The translations under genes were made by a program, and so were the position numbers. A stretch of 64,000 bases of DNA from Tepidiphilus succinatimandens (lineage in GTDB: Bacteria > Pseudomonadota > Gammaproteobacteria > Burkholderiales > Rhodocyclaceae). Of the stretch, positions 20,318 through 29,019 are shown piece by piece; the stretch's first letter is position 1; every line of letters begins with the position of its first letter. The notes under the pieces were generated by a model, which was not told where the DNA came from, did no database searches, and was given only the letters and a program-made list of their open reading frames with translations. The DNA lies in the NCBI RefSeq assembly GCF_006503695.1, contig NZ_SBIK01000001.1:225759-289758 (forward strand), read 5' to 3'.

Positions 20318-21163
20318 ATGACCGACCAACCCTACACCCCGCCGCGCGTCTGGCAATGGGAACAACCCAGCGGCGGGCGATTCGCCAGCATCAACCGCCC
20401 CGTGGCCGGGCCCACGCACGAAGCCGAGCTGCCCGTGGGCAAGCACCCCCACCAGCTCTACTCGCTCGGCACGCCCAACGGCCAAAAAGTCACCATCCTC
20501 TTCGAAGAGCTGCTCGAAGCCGGCCACGCCGATGCCGAATACGACGCCTGGCCCATCGACATCATGAAAGGCGAGCAATTCTCGACCGGGTTCGTCGCCA
20601 TCAACCCCAACTCCAAGATTCCGGCCCTGCTCGACCGCAGCACCAATCCCCCGACGCGGGTGTTCGAATCCGGCGCCATCCTGGTCTATCTGGCGGAAAA
20701 ATTCGGCCAATTCCTCCCCGCCTCGGGTGCTCCGCGGGCCGAGTGCCTCTCCTGGCTCTTCTGGCAAGTGGGTTCCGCCCCCTACCTGGGCGGAGGCTTC
20801 GGGCACTTCTACGCCTACGCGCCCATCAAGCTGCAATACCCCATCGACCGCTTCGCCATGGAAGTCAAGCGCCAGCTCGACGTGCTCGACCGCAACCTCG
20901 CCCAACGCCGCTTCATGATCGGCGACGAATACACCATCGCCGACATGGCCATCTGGCCCTGGTACGGCGGCCTCATCCTGGAAAACCTCTACGACGCCGC
21001 CGAGTTCCTGCAGGTCCACAGCTACAAGAACGTGGTGCGCTGGGCCAACGAACTCGCCGAACGCCCCGCCGTCCAGCGCGGCCGCCGCGTCAACCGCATC
21101 CGCGGACCGGAATCGCTGCGCCTGCCCGAGCGGCACGGACCGGAAGATTTCCTTGCGTCCTAA
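20318..21163 (+). CDS. yghU: YghU-type glutathione S-transferase (disulfide-bond oxidoreductase)
   Basis: A 281-aa protein of the YghU/YfcG group: YTPPRVW at the N-terminus, GKHPHQLYSLGTPNGQKVTI leading into the thioredoxin-like domain, NPNSKIPALLDR (cis-Pro), FESGAILVYLAEKFG and an all-helical C-domain with GDEYTIADMAIWPWYG. These enzymes bind two glutathiones and act on disulfides or organic peroxides. The ATG at 20318 follows GACGAGGAG. It is 26 bp after lutC and may be co-transcribed. Confidence 0.93.
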   Translation: MTDQPYTPPRVWQWEQPSGGRFASINRPVAGPTHEAELPVGKHPHQLYSLGTPNGQKVTILFEELLEAGHADAEYDAWPIDIMKGEQFSTGFVAINPNSKIPALLDRSTNPPTRVFESGAILVYLAEKFGQFLPASGAPRAECLSWLFWQVGSAPYLGGGFGHFYAYAPIKLQYPIDRFAMEVKRQLDVLDRNLAQRRFMIGDEYTIADMAIWPWYGGLILENLYDAAEFLQVHSYKNVVRWANELAERPAVQRGRRVNRIRGPESLRLPERHGPEDFLAS

Positions 21164-21254
21164 GCTCTTGCGGCAAACGACGAGACAAAGGCGGCCCAAC
21201 CATCAGAAGCCTGTCTGTTCAGAAGTGGGCGCTGTGCCAAGGCTGGGCCGGCCC

Positions 21255-21283
21255 TTGACAAGGGGCAGGAGCCCGACTTTAAT
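21255..21283 (+). promoter_or_regulatory. Promoter of the parDE-mod operon
   Basis: TTGACA (21255-21260) and TTTAAT (21278-21283) are separated by 17 bp, about 30 bp upstream of the parD ATG. Just downstream TAACTGTTGTTAG forms a short dyad that could be a ParD operator. Together they mark the start of the defence operon. Confidence 0.65.
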
Positions 21284-21313
21284 AACTGTTGTTAGTCATC
21301 AAGAGACACCGCA

Positions 21314-21583
21314 ATGCCGACCAGTGTGGCACTCAGCCCCCATTTCGAGGCCTTCATCCGCCAGCTGGTGGAGTCGGGCCGTTTCAACAACGCCAGCGAA
21401 GTGGTGCGCGCCGGACTGCGCCTACTCGAAGAGTACGAAGCCGAACGAGCGGCCAAGCTGCAGGCCCTGCGCGAAGCCGTTGCGGTGGGGCTGGCCAGCG
21501 GACCGGATATCCCGGCGGACGAGGTGTTCGATCGACTGGAGGCGAAGTATCTCGCCATGGCTGAAGCGACCGAAAGAACCTGA
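21314..21583 (+). CDS. parD: ParD-family antitoxin
   Basis: An 89-aa ribbon-helix-helix antitoxin. The RHH part is MPTSVALSPHFEAFIRQLVESGRFNNASEVVRAGLRLLEEYE. The C-terminal part (residues 45-89) would bind ParE. It overlaps parE by one base (TGATG). ParD represses its own promoter in known systems. Confidence 0.93.
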   Translation: MPTSVALSPHFEAFIRQLVESGRFNNASEVVRAGLRLLEEYEAERAAKLQALREAVAVGLASGPDIPADEVFDRLEAKYLAMAEATERT

Positions 21584-21924
21584 TGCGGCTTATCTTCCTG
21601 CCGCAGGCCGAGACGGATCTCGAAGCCATCGGTGACTACATCGCCCGGGACAATCCCCGACGGGCGCTGAGCTTCGTGCGCGAATTGCGCGCCCAGTGCC
21701 GCAAGATCGCGAAGGCGCCAAAAGCCTATCGTCCCCGGCCAGAGCTCGGCCCGGGCCTGCGCTCATGCCCCTATGGCAACTACCTCGTGCTGTTTTTTGA
21801 AGAGCCTGGTCTCGTGCGGATCGTGCGGGTGCTGCACGGGGCCATGGACGTCGACGCGCAGTTCGCCGAAAAAAATTTCAACGGAAACGCGACGCCTGCC
21901 GGGTTTCCCCCCTCCACGAAATGA
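21583..21924 (+). CDS. parE: ParE-family toxin
   Basis: A 113-aa RelE/ParE-superfamily toxin; characterised ParE proteins poison DNA gyrase. Typical segments are LPQAETDLEAIGDYIARDNPRRALSFVREL, PELGPGLRSCPYGNYLVLF and VRIVRVLHGAMDVD. The tail after residue 100 (NGNATPAGFPPSTK) is longer than usual. The mod gene begins 6 bp after its stop, so toxin and methyltransferase are very likely co-transcribed. Confidence 0.92.
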   Translation: MRLIFLPQAETDLEAIGDYIARDNPRRALSFVRELRAQCRKIAKAPKAYRPRPELGPGLRSCPYGNYLVLFFEEPGLVRIVRVLHGAMDVDAQFAEKNFNGNATPAGFPPSTK

Positions 21925-21930
21925 GCGCCC

Positions 21931-23538
21931 ATGCCAACATTGAACTGGATCGGCAAAGAAGCCGTCGTCAAACACCACCGGGAAGTTCCTTTTCGCCTGC
22001 TCGAGCCGGTCGCCGATCTCTCCTGCGGCCCGGCCGATTCGGGCAACCTGATCGTGCAGGGCGACAACCTGCACGCCTTGAAGGCGCTGCTGCCGCGCTA
22101 CGCCGGCCAGGTGAAATGCATCTACATCGACCCGCCCTACAACACCGGCAACGAGGGCTGGGTGTACAACGACAACGTCAACAGCCCGGAGATTCGCAAG
22201 TGGCTGGGCGAGGTGGTCGGCAAGGAAGGCGAGACCCTCGACCGCCACGACCGCTGGCTGTGCATGATGTACCCGCGGCTGGTGCTCTTGAGGCAGTTCC
22301 TGCGCGAGGATGGGGCGATTTTCGTGTCGATCGACGACAACGAGGTGGCGACGCTGCGGTTGTTGATGGATGAGGTGTTCGGGAAAAGAAACTTCATCGA
22401 AACAATAATTTGGGAAAAAAACTATGCCCCCAAAGCCTCATCTCGTCATTTTTCAGAATCACATGACTACATAGTCGTATATGCTATGAATTCAGATCGT
22501 TGGACTCGAAACCTGATTCCTCGCTCTGAAAAACAGAATAAAATGTACAAAAATCCTGATAATGATCCTCGTGGTCCATGGCGCCCAAATAATCTTGCTG
22601 CTCGAAATTTTTATAGCAAAGGAACATATTCCATTACTTGTCCATCAGGAAGAGTCATTTCTGGCCCTCCAAAAGGATCGTACTGGCGTATTTCTGAAGA
22701 AAAGTTCAAAGAATTAGATGCCGATGGGCGAATTTGGTGGGGGATAGATGGGAACAATATACCAGCGCCTAAAATTTTTCTTTCAGAGGTCACTCAAGGC
22801 GTTGTTCCCATGAGTATTTGGTATTACAAAGACGTAGGCCACACACAGGAAGCCAAGAAAGAATTGCTCGAACTGGTCGATTTCGCCTCCAGCGACGACG
22901 TGTTCATTACCCCCAAACCCACCCGCCTAATTCAGCGCATCCTGCAAATCGCCACCGACAAGGGTTCACTCGTCCTCGACAGTTTCGCCGGCTCCGGCAC
23001 CACCGCCCACGCGGTCCTGAAACAAAACGCCGAGGACGGCGGCAAGCGCCGTTTCATCCTTGTCGAGATGGACCCGGGCATCGCGCAAAACGTCACCGCC
23101 GAGCGCGTGCGCCGGGTGGCGCAGGGCTACACCAATGCCAAGGGGCAGGCGGTGGCAGGGTTGGGCGGCGGATTCCAGTTCTGCCGCCTGTCGGCCGAGC
23201 CTCTGTTCGATGCCGACGGGCAAATCCGCCGCGATGTGACCTTCGCGCAACTGGCCGAGTTCGTCTGGTTTGCCGAAACCGGCACCGGCTTTACCGGCAT
23301 GGCCGATTCGCCGCTGCTGGGCGTGCACGAAGGCCGCGCCATCTATCTGCTCTACAACGGCATCTTGAAAGACAAGTCCGTGGCCGGCGGCAACGTGCTC
23401 ACCGGCGCAGTGTTCGACGCGCTGCCGCCGTTTGCCGGCCCCAAGGTGATCTACGCCGCCGCCTGCCGCCTGGGCAACGCACGGCTGGCGCGCGAGGGCA
23501 TCATCTTCAAGCAAACGCCCTACGCGCTGGAGATGTGA
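21931..23538 (+). CDS. mod: Type III restriction-modification DNA methyltransferase (Mod)
   Basis: A 535-aa beta-class adenine-N6 methyltransferase. The catalytic motif DPPYNTG is at about residue 67 and the SAM motif DSFAGSGTTAHAV at about 350, the beta-class order. The target recognition domain lies between them. Bases about 22380-22855, encoding roughly residues 150-308, are AT-rich with many Asn, Lys and Ser codons, while both flanks are GC-rich, so the recognition domain looks horizontally exchanged. Mod methylates the site and is needed by Res. It is intact, so methylation should persist although res is broken. Confidence 0.95.
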   Translation: MPTLNWIGKEAVVKHHREVPFRLLEPVADLSCGPADSGNLIVQGDNLHALKALLPRYAGQVKCIYIDPPYNTGNEGWVYNDNVNSPEIRKWLGEVVGKEGETLDRHDRWLCMMYPRLVLLRQFLREDGAIFVSIDDNEVATLRLLMDEVFGKRNFIETIIWEKNYAPKASSRHFSESHDYIVVYAMNSDRWTRNLIPRSEKQNKMYKNPDNDPRGPWRPNNLAARNFYSKGTYSITCPSGRVISGPPKGSYWRISEEKFKELDADGRIWWGIDGNNIPAPKIFLSEVTQGVVPMSIWYYKDVGHTQEAKKELLELVDFASSDDVFITPKPTRLIQRILQIATDKGSLVLDSFAGSGTTAHAVLKQNAEDGGKRRFILVEMDPGIAQNVTAERVRRVAQGYTNAKGQAVAGLGGGFQFCRLSAEPLFDADGQIRRDVTFAQLAEFVWFAETGTGFTGMADSPLLGVHEGRAIYLLYNGILKDKSVAGGNVLTGAVFDALPPFAGPKVIYAAACRLGNARLAREGIIFKQTPYALEM

Positions 23539-23541
23539 GCC

Positions 23542-24063
23542 ATGCAGGCGCGCAAGGTCATCATCATTGCCGGGCCAAACGGCGCGGGCAAAACCACGTT
23601 TGCGCGCGAATTCTTGCCCAACGAGGCCGGCTGCCCGGTGTTTGTGAACGCCGACCTGATCGCCGCCGGACTCGCGCCCTTTGCGCCCGAGACGGCGGCC
23701 GTACAGGCCGGCCGCCTGATGTTGCAGGAACTCGCGCGGCACTTCGCGGCTCGCGAGAGTTTCGCGTTCGAGACCACGCTCGCCGGGCGCGGCTACGTAC
23801 ACCACATCCGCGACTGGCAGGCGGCTGGCTACCGGGTCAAGCTGATTTTTCTGCAGCTCGACAGCCCCGAGGAAGCCATAGCCCGTGTCGCGCAGCGCGT
23901 CCGTCAAGGCGGACACGCCATTCCCGAGACGACGATCCGCCGCCGCTTTGCGGCCGGCCGGGAAAATTTCGAGCGCCTGTACGCCCCGCTGGTGGGCGCT
24001 TGGGCGCTGTATGACAACGCCGGCGCCACGCCGGTATTGCTGGACTGGAGCGAGAAGCCATGA
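23542..24063 (+). CDS. Zeta-toxin-like P-loop kinase
   Basis: A 173-aa protein with Walker A AGPNGAGKTT at about residues 10-19, then FVNADLIAAGLAPFAPE, FAFETTLAGRGYVHHI and YRVKLIFLQLDSPEEAIARVAQRVRQGGHAIPETTIRRRF, all hallmarks of the small zeta/AAA group. Zeta toxins phosphorylate UDP-N-acetylglucosamine; whether this variant is toxic is not known. It lies 3 bp after mod and overlaps the next gene by ATGA. Confidence 0.88.
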   Translation: MQARKVIIIAGPNGAGKTTFAREFLPNEAGCPVFVNADLIAAGLAPFAPETAAVQAGRLMLQELARHFAARESFAFETTLAGRGYVHHIRDWQAAGYRVKLIFLQLDSPEEAIARVAQRVRQGGHAIPETTIRRRFAAGRENFERLYAPLVGAWALYDNAGATPVLLDWSEKP

Positions 24064-24278
24064 ATCCACGACCGATCGAAACCGCGCAGGATGAGGACTT
24101 GCGCCTATCACGTCAGGCCATGCAACGCGCCGCCCTACGTGCCTGGGAAATCGCAGCGCGGACCGGTACGGCCATCATCATCCGCCGTGCCGGCGCGATC
24201 GAGGCGGTACGGCCCCAAGAGCTCGAACCGCCGCAGCTGCAGCAGACACTGCACGCGCCAGACACGGGAAAGCCATGA
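24060..24278 (+). CDS. Small protein between zeta-like gene and res (possible antitoxin)
   Basis: A 72-aa protein (QDEDLRLSRQAMQRAALRAWEIAARTGTAIIIRRAGAIEAV) with a helical N-half and a short beta segment. It overlaps both neighbours by ATGA, so all three are translationally coupled. No family is recognised with certainty. Its place after a zeta-like kinase suggests it could be the cognate antitoxin, but this is inference. Confidence 0.75.
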   Translation: MNPRPIETAQDEDLRLSRQAMQRAALRAWEIAARTGTAIIIRRAGAIEAVRPQELEPPQLQQTLHAPDTGKP

Positions 24279-26593
24279 CCCCCTTCACCCCCAAAACCTA
24301 CCAGCAGCAGGTGCTGGACAGCGTGCAGGCCTACTTCACGGCGTGCCATGAGCTGCCTTCGCCTTCGCTCGCCTTCACCGCCACCACCGAACGCCTGTGG
24401 GGGCGCGGTAATCCGTACCATGCGCTCGTGGGCTTTCCGGCCGACATGCCGTATTTCTGCCTGCGCGTGCCGACCGGCGGCGGCAAGACCTGGCTCGCGG
24501 CGAAAAGCGTGCAACTCGTCAATACCCATCTCTTGCGCTCCCAGTACAGCGTGATTCTGTGGCTGGTGCCGAGCAAACCCATCCGCGAGCAGACCCTCAA
24601 GGCGCTGAAGGATCGTGCGCATCCCTATCACGCCGCGCTGCGCGAGGCGGGGCCGGTGACGGTGCTCGATCTGGAAGAAGCCAAGAGCGTGACGCGCGCC
24701 ACGCTGGACACGTCCACCACGGTGATCGTCGCCACGCGCCAAGCCTTTCAGGTGGAGGACGAGGAATGCCGCAAGGTGTATCAGTCAAGCGGCGCGCTGA
24801 TGCACCACTTCGACAATCTTGTGCCCAGCCAGCGCGATGCCCTGCTCTCCGAGGGCGAGGGCAGCGAGCGCACCGTGCCCTATTCGCTCGCCAACGTGCT
24901 GCGCCTGCGCCGGCCGTTCGTGATCGTGGACGAGGCGCACAACAGCCGCACGGAGCTCGCCTTCGACATGCTGGCGCGCTTTCGCCCGAGCGGCGTGATG
25001 GAGCTCACCGCCACGCCCGATCTCACGCGCACGCCGAGCAACGTGCTGCACAGCGTCTCGGCCGCCGAGTTGAAGGCGGAGGAGATGATCAAGCTGCCGG
25101 TGGTGCTGGAAACCGAGCCCAACTGGCGGCAGTGCCTCGCCGATGCGCTCACCCGGCGCGAGACGCTGCACCGGCTGGCGGAGGAAGCCCGCCGCGCTGG
25201 CGCGCCCTACCTGCGCCCGGTGGTGCTGATTCAGGCCGAAGCTCGCCGCGCCGGGGTGGAAACGCTCGATGTGGCGCGCGTAAAAAACGAGCTGATCACC
25301 AACCACGGCATTCCGCCCGAGGAGATCGTCGTGGCCACGGGTGAGGAAAAGGGGTTGGAAAGCATCGACGCCTCGTACCCCAAAGGGATTGCCGACCCCG
25401 CCTGTCCGGTGAAATTCGTCATCACCCAGAAGGCGCTCGCCGAGGGTTGGGATTGCCCGTTTGCCTACATTCTGGTGAGCATGGCCGAGCTGAAATCGGC
25501 CACGGCGGTGGAACAGCTGCTGGGGCGCATCCTGCGCCAGCCGAACGCGCGCCACTTTGCCGACCAGCGCCTCAATCAATCCTACGCATTCGTGGTGTCG
25601 CGCAACTTTGCCGAAACAGCGGCCGCGCTGCGCGACCGGCTGGTGGCCGGGGCCGGCTTCGAGCGGCGCGAGGTGGCCGAATTCGTGGCTGCGGCTTTGC
25701 CGGAGCAGGCGCGTCTCGACCTGGAAGCTCACGCCGGGCGTGTGGTGGTGCGGCCGGTGGCGGTGACGCTGCCGGAAAAGCCCGACCTCAAAAGCGTGCC
25801 GAAACCGGTGCGCGACAAACTGAGCTGGGACAGTGCGCTCAACACCCTGACCCTGCACGCGCCGCTCTCGGAAGATGAAACCGAAGCGCTCAAGGCATCG
25901 GTCACTTCCGCAACGGCAGCCGCGGCCATTGAGGAAGCTGCCGAAAAGAGCCGCACGACGGCGATCGAGTTTTTTCAGACACCGGCCGAACAGGGTGAGC
26001 GCTTTCGCGTGCCGCAGCTGGCCTTGCGCGTGCAGGGCAAGTTGCAGCTCTTCGACGATCCGGAAGTGCTCGAATATCCGTGGAACCTCTCGCTCTACGA
26101 CGCCGAACCGACGGCCGGCGAACTCGCAGCCTTGGGTGCGGCGCTCAAGGTGGCCGAGGGCGGCGAAATCGACGTCGACGCGGGTGGTCACGTGGTGTCG
26201 CGTTTCCTGCCCGAATTGCAGCGCGACTTGGGTCTCGTGTATCCACCCGAACACTGGGACGAAGTACGCCTCGCCACCTGGTTGTGCCGCAACCTGCCCG
26301 AACCGTCGCTGACCCATGAGAACAAGCAGGCGTTCGTCGCCGCGTGGCTCACGGCCTTGCTGCGCCGGGACGGCTTCACGCTGGCGCGCGTCAACCTGCA
26401 GAAGTTCCTGATCCGCAATCTGATCGAAGCGCGTATTCGGGAACTGCGCAAACAGGCTGTCGGCAAGGCGTACCAGCAGACCTTATTCGGTGACGATGCG
26501 GCCTCGCGCGTGGCAGTGAGCGACCAATACGTCTTCGAGTTTCACGCCCTGGCTGTAAGCGCGCAATTAGTTTGCGACACTTTGCGCAATTAG
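24275..26593 (+). pseudogene. res: Type III restriction subunit Res, 5' part (interrupted by prophage)
   Basis: Codes for the helicase/translocase part of a type III restriction enzyme: Walker A PTGGGKT at about residue 67, VDEAHN at about 218, TATPDLTRTPS, and the helicase C-terminal segment AEGWDCPFAYILVS with QLLGRILRQP. Genuine coding ends at 26553 (VFEFHALA). The last residues VSAQLVCDTLRN come from the prophage end, and a stop falls inside a transposase-site repeat. The nuclease domain lies at 57457-57885. Joining 24275-26553 to 57462-57885 gives 2703 nt, 901 codons in one frame. Confidence 0.95.
26549..26553. repeat. Left copy of prophage target-site duplication
   Basis: CTGGC, repeated at 57457-57461. 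The length of 5 bp is that made by Mu-type transposases. The element between the copies begins TG and ends CA. Confidence 0.9.
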
Positions 26594-26622
26594 TTTGCGA
26601 CTTTTAGCGAATTGTTTGCTAC
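26563..26622. repeat. Prophage end repeats, tail-gene end (three transposase-site-like copies)
   Basis: Three similar 16-bp sites: GCAATTAGTTTGCGAC at 26563-26578 and 26586-26601, and a diverged copy ending GTTTGCTAC at 26622. Inverted versions occur at the other end of the element. Such ordered end sites are what MuA-type transposases bind. Confidence 0.8.
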
Positions 26623-26623
26623 A

Positions 26624-26938
26624 TCAGACGCCTATTGACCGCTCGCAGTGATCTGGGTCGAGCGCGTCGAGCAGGCGGCATAGGAGGCATGCCCAGCGCC
26701 GTCCTTTGCGCCGCGCGCGGCCGGCGCGGCTGCTGATGGTTTCGTCTTCGTTTCCGCCAAATGCCGTGTTGGCGAGCTGGTCGTAGGCGATGGCGAGACG
26801 CCATGCGCGGCGTCCGTGCGGGCTGATGATGGAGGCGGCGAGCATCCACAGGCTGGCCACGATGTGGGCAATTTGGCAGAGCAGCCACAGGGCGATGAGG
26901 AGCGTCATGCGGCGCAGGTGGAGCGCGATACGTTTCAT
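26624..26938 (-). CDS. Phage membrane protein of the prophage end
   Basis: A 104-aa protein with an N-terminal basic stretch and one or two membrane helices (about residues 10-37, TLLIALWLLCQIAHIVASLWMLAASII). AIAYDQLANTAFGGNEDETISSRAGRA follows, a segment I recall from small proteins at the ends of other Mu- and P2-like prophages. The function is unknown. It overlaps gpW by ATGA and is the last gene before the prophage end. Confidence 0.75.
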   Translation of the reverse strand: MKRIALHLRRMTLLIALWLLCQIAHIVASLWMLAASIISPHGRRAWRLAIAYDQLANTAFGGNEDETISSRAGRARRKGRRWACLLCRLLDALDPDHCERSIGV

Positions 26939-27336
26939 GGGGATACCTCGATGCTCAGCGTCTGCGGATCTTCAGATCCGAGGCGCAGCGTCAGATCGAG
27001 CGTGACGTGGCCAGACGACGGCATGGCGGCTGCGACGCGCAGCACGCGCACGCGCGGTTCCCAGCGGGTGATGGCCTGCGCGACGTTGAAATATAGATCG
27101 GCAAGCCACTGGGCGTTGACCGGGCGGTCGATGAGGTCGCGGATGCGGCTGCCGTACTCCGGGCGCATGATGCGCTCTCCGGGGTAGGTGGTGAGGATGT
27201 CGATAATTGACTGGCGCAGATGGTCGATACCATCGATCGCGCTGGCGCCGTTGCGTCCCAGACCGCGCCAGCGCTTGAGACTGGCGAGATTCGGCGCGCG
27301 GCGCGGCAGAATGTCGATGAGGGTGGCGTCGGTCAT
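26935..27336 (-). CDS. Baseplate protein, gpW/gp25 family
   Basis: A 133-aa protein of the P2 gpW / T4 gp25 group. The diagnostic segment is HLRQSIIDILTTYPGERIMRPEYGSRI, followed by LADLYFNVAQAITRWEPRVRV. It forms part of the baseplate wedge. In P2 this gene lies between V and J; here it sits after gpD, about 15 kb from gpV and gpJ. Confidence 0.92.
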   Translation of the reverse strand: MTDATLIDILPRRAPNLASLKRWRGLGRNGASAIDGIDHLRQSIIDILTTYPGERIMRPEYGSRIRDLIDRPVNAQWLADLYFNVAQAITRWEPRVRVLRVAAAMPSSGHVTLDLTLRLGSEDPQTLSIEVSP

Positions 27337-28385
27337 TCGATCTCCTCAAGGATGCTGTCAGTGAGGTCTGTGCTGGCGCGCCCGCCTGCCGACGGCGGCA
27401 CGCATTCAATACGAGTTTTGAGGCCGCTGGCGTCCAGCGTATGCTCGGCGCGCTCGATGACCCATTGCCCGGCGACAGGTTCGGATAGCCCGGTAACCAG
27501 CACATGATGGCCCGCCAGCAAGCGCGTGTCGCCTGGCATCTCCAGCGTCAGGCTGCCGGATGCTCGGCGCAGCTGTCGAAGGCGGGCGGTGGCCAGATCG
27601 AGCGCCGATTGCTCGTCGCGGGCATCGTGCCTCAGGTCGAGCGTGGGGGCGTCCAGTTGCTCTCCGTCATCCACCTCAACGGGGACGCGCCGCCCGGTGT
27701 CATGGTCGTAGTACCAGGAGCGCACCTTGCCGTAGCGGCTGCGGGCGTTGGTGGTGTAGTCGTAGCGGGTAATTCTGCGCGCGTCGATGCGGTGAATGGC
27801 CGGCTGCCACTCGGATGCCTCACGCGCCGGAGGGAGATTTCCGGCGTGCGGTCGCAGGATCAGGCGGTTGCCATCCAGCCTGGTCACCCAGTCGCGGTCG
27901 CGGCCGATGCGCGTGAGCAGCGCCATGTCGGATTCGGTCTGCTGGTCGATGTGCCCCAGCGGGATGCGCTCGGCGTCAGGGTGGATTTGCACCTCGTAGC
28001 CATGGCGCTGTGCGATGCGCCGTGCCAGATCGGCCAGAGTGTCGTCGTCGGCGTCGTCGATGATCGGGGCCTTGAGTGATCGCGTCATGTCCGCGCCTTT
28101 GGCGGTAAAACTGATGGACAGCGGCGGGCCGGACAGCCGCACTTCGTCGACGACGAAATCACCGATCACTGGAATCGGCGTGCGCTCCAGGTAGCCCATC
28201 ATGAGCCGTAGGCGGTCGCCGATGGCTGGCAGCTGCACGAACTGGCCACGGTCGTCGAGCTCGACTTCCAGCGTGTCACTTGAGACGCCCTCGGCGTCGG
28301 TGACGGTGATGCGCGTGGTGCGGTCGATGAGCGTGCCGGTGAGGTCACTACCGTTGGCATCGAACAGGTAGAACACCGGCCTCAT
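27333..28385 (-). CDS. Tail protein gpD (late control D family)
   Basis: A 350-aa protein of the P2 gpD/Mu gp44-like hub family: DRTTRITVTDAEGVSSDTLEVELDDRG, LPAIGDRLRLMMGYLE and TESDMALLTRIGRDRDWVTRLDGNRLILRP. It forms the central baseplate hub. Overlaps gpW by four bases and abuts gpX. Confidence 0.93.
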   Translation of the reverse strand: MRPVFYLFDANGSDLTGTLIDRTTRITVTDAEGVSSDTLEVELDDRGQFVQLPAIGDRLRLMMGYLERTPIPVIGDFVVDEVRLSGPPLSISFTAKGADMTRSLKAPIIDDADDDTLADLARRIAQRHGYEVQIHPDAERIPLGHIDQQTESDMALLTRIGRDRDWVTRLDGNRLILRPHAGNLPPAREASEWQPAIHRIDARRITRYDYTTNARSRYGKVRSWYYDHDTGRRVPVEVDDGEQLDAPTLDLRHDARDEQSALDLATARLRQLRRASGSLTLEMPGDTRLLAGHHVLVTGLSEPVAGQWVIERAEHTLDASGLKTRIECVPPSAGGRASTDLTDSILEEIE

Positions 28386-28597
28386 CAGAAAATCCTTGTC
28401 CCTGGCGCGCTGCGTGCGGGCAGCGGCGGCATGATGATCTCGGTACGTGCGGGCAGCCTGGCCGGATCACGGGCAGCCAGGCCTGGGTTGGCATCCAGCA
28501 CACGCTCGACTACACGGTTGCCCAGCGTGCCGTAGTAGCGGTAGCAGATGAGGTCTAGGCGCTCTCCATCGCGCGTGGTAATGTACGTTGTGCTCAT
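28385..28597 (-). CDS. Tail protein X (LysM-like gpX)
   Basis: A 70-aa protein TTYITTRDGERLDLICYRYYG with ARDPARLPARTEIIMPPLP, the pattern of P2 gpX, a small LysM-like protein at the tail tip. The ATG at 28597 overlaps the gpU stop. Confidence 0.92.
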   Translation of the reverse strand: MSTTYITTRDGERLDLICYRYYGTLGNRVVERVLDANPGLAARDPARLPARTEIIMPPLPARSAPGTRIF

Positions 28598-29019
28598 GCG
28601 GCGTCCCTCGCATAGGCGGCCAGAGTTAGCCGGAATCGCTGCTCCAGCGGCGCGCCAGATGGGCCTATTGTGGGCTGCTCTTCCTCGATACCGGTGATGA
28701 CCCACTCGCCCAGCACGTCGCCGTAGCCGGTGACAAGCAGCAGCGGACGCGCACCGCTGCCGTCGCGCAAGGCGGCGTCGGAGAGGTCTCGCATGGCCTT
28801 GATCTGACCGATGCCACCGCGAAAGGCTGGCAAGATCACGCCTTCCAGTGTGATCTCGTCGTTGCCCTTGCCGGTGAACTGGCGCGCCGGGTCGTTCCAC
28901 AGGCGATCCTGCGCGGGCCAGCGCCACTCGGTGCGGCGTTGCAGGCTTTGGTAGGCGGCGGTGTCGATGGCAAAGCGGAACTGCGCCTGCCCGTCGCCCA
29001 GGGTCATGAGCACGTCCAT
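28594..29019 (-). CDS. Tail protein gpU family
   Basis: A 141-aa protein of the P2 gpU family (MTLGDGQAQFRFAIDTAAYQSLQRRTEWRWPAQDR, GVILPAFRGGIGQI, VTGYGDVLGEWVITGIEE). It links tail tube or tape measure and baseplate in P2-like tails. It overlaps the tape measure stop by one base. Confidence 0.92.
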   Translation of the reverse strand: MDVLMTLGDGQAQFRFAIDTAAYQSLQRRTEWRWPAQDRLWNDPARQFTGKGNDEITLEGVILPAFRGGIGQIKAMRDLSDAALRDGSGARPLLLVTGYGDVLGEWVITGIEEEQPTIGPSGAPLEQRFRLTLAAYARDAA

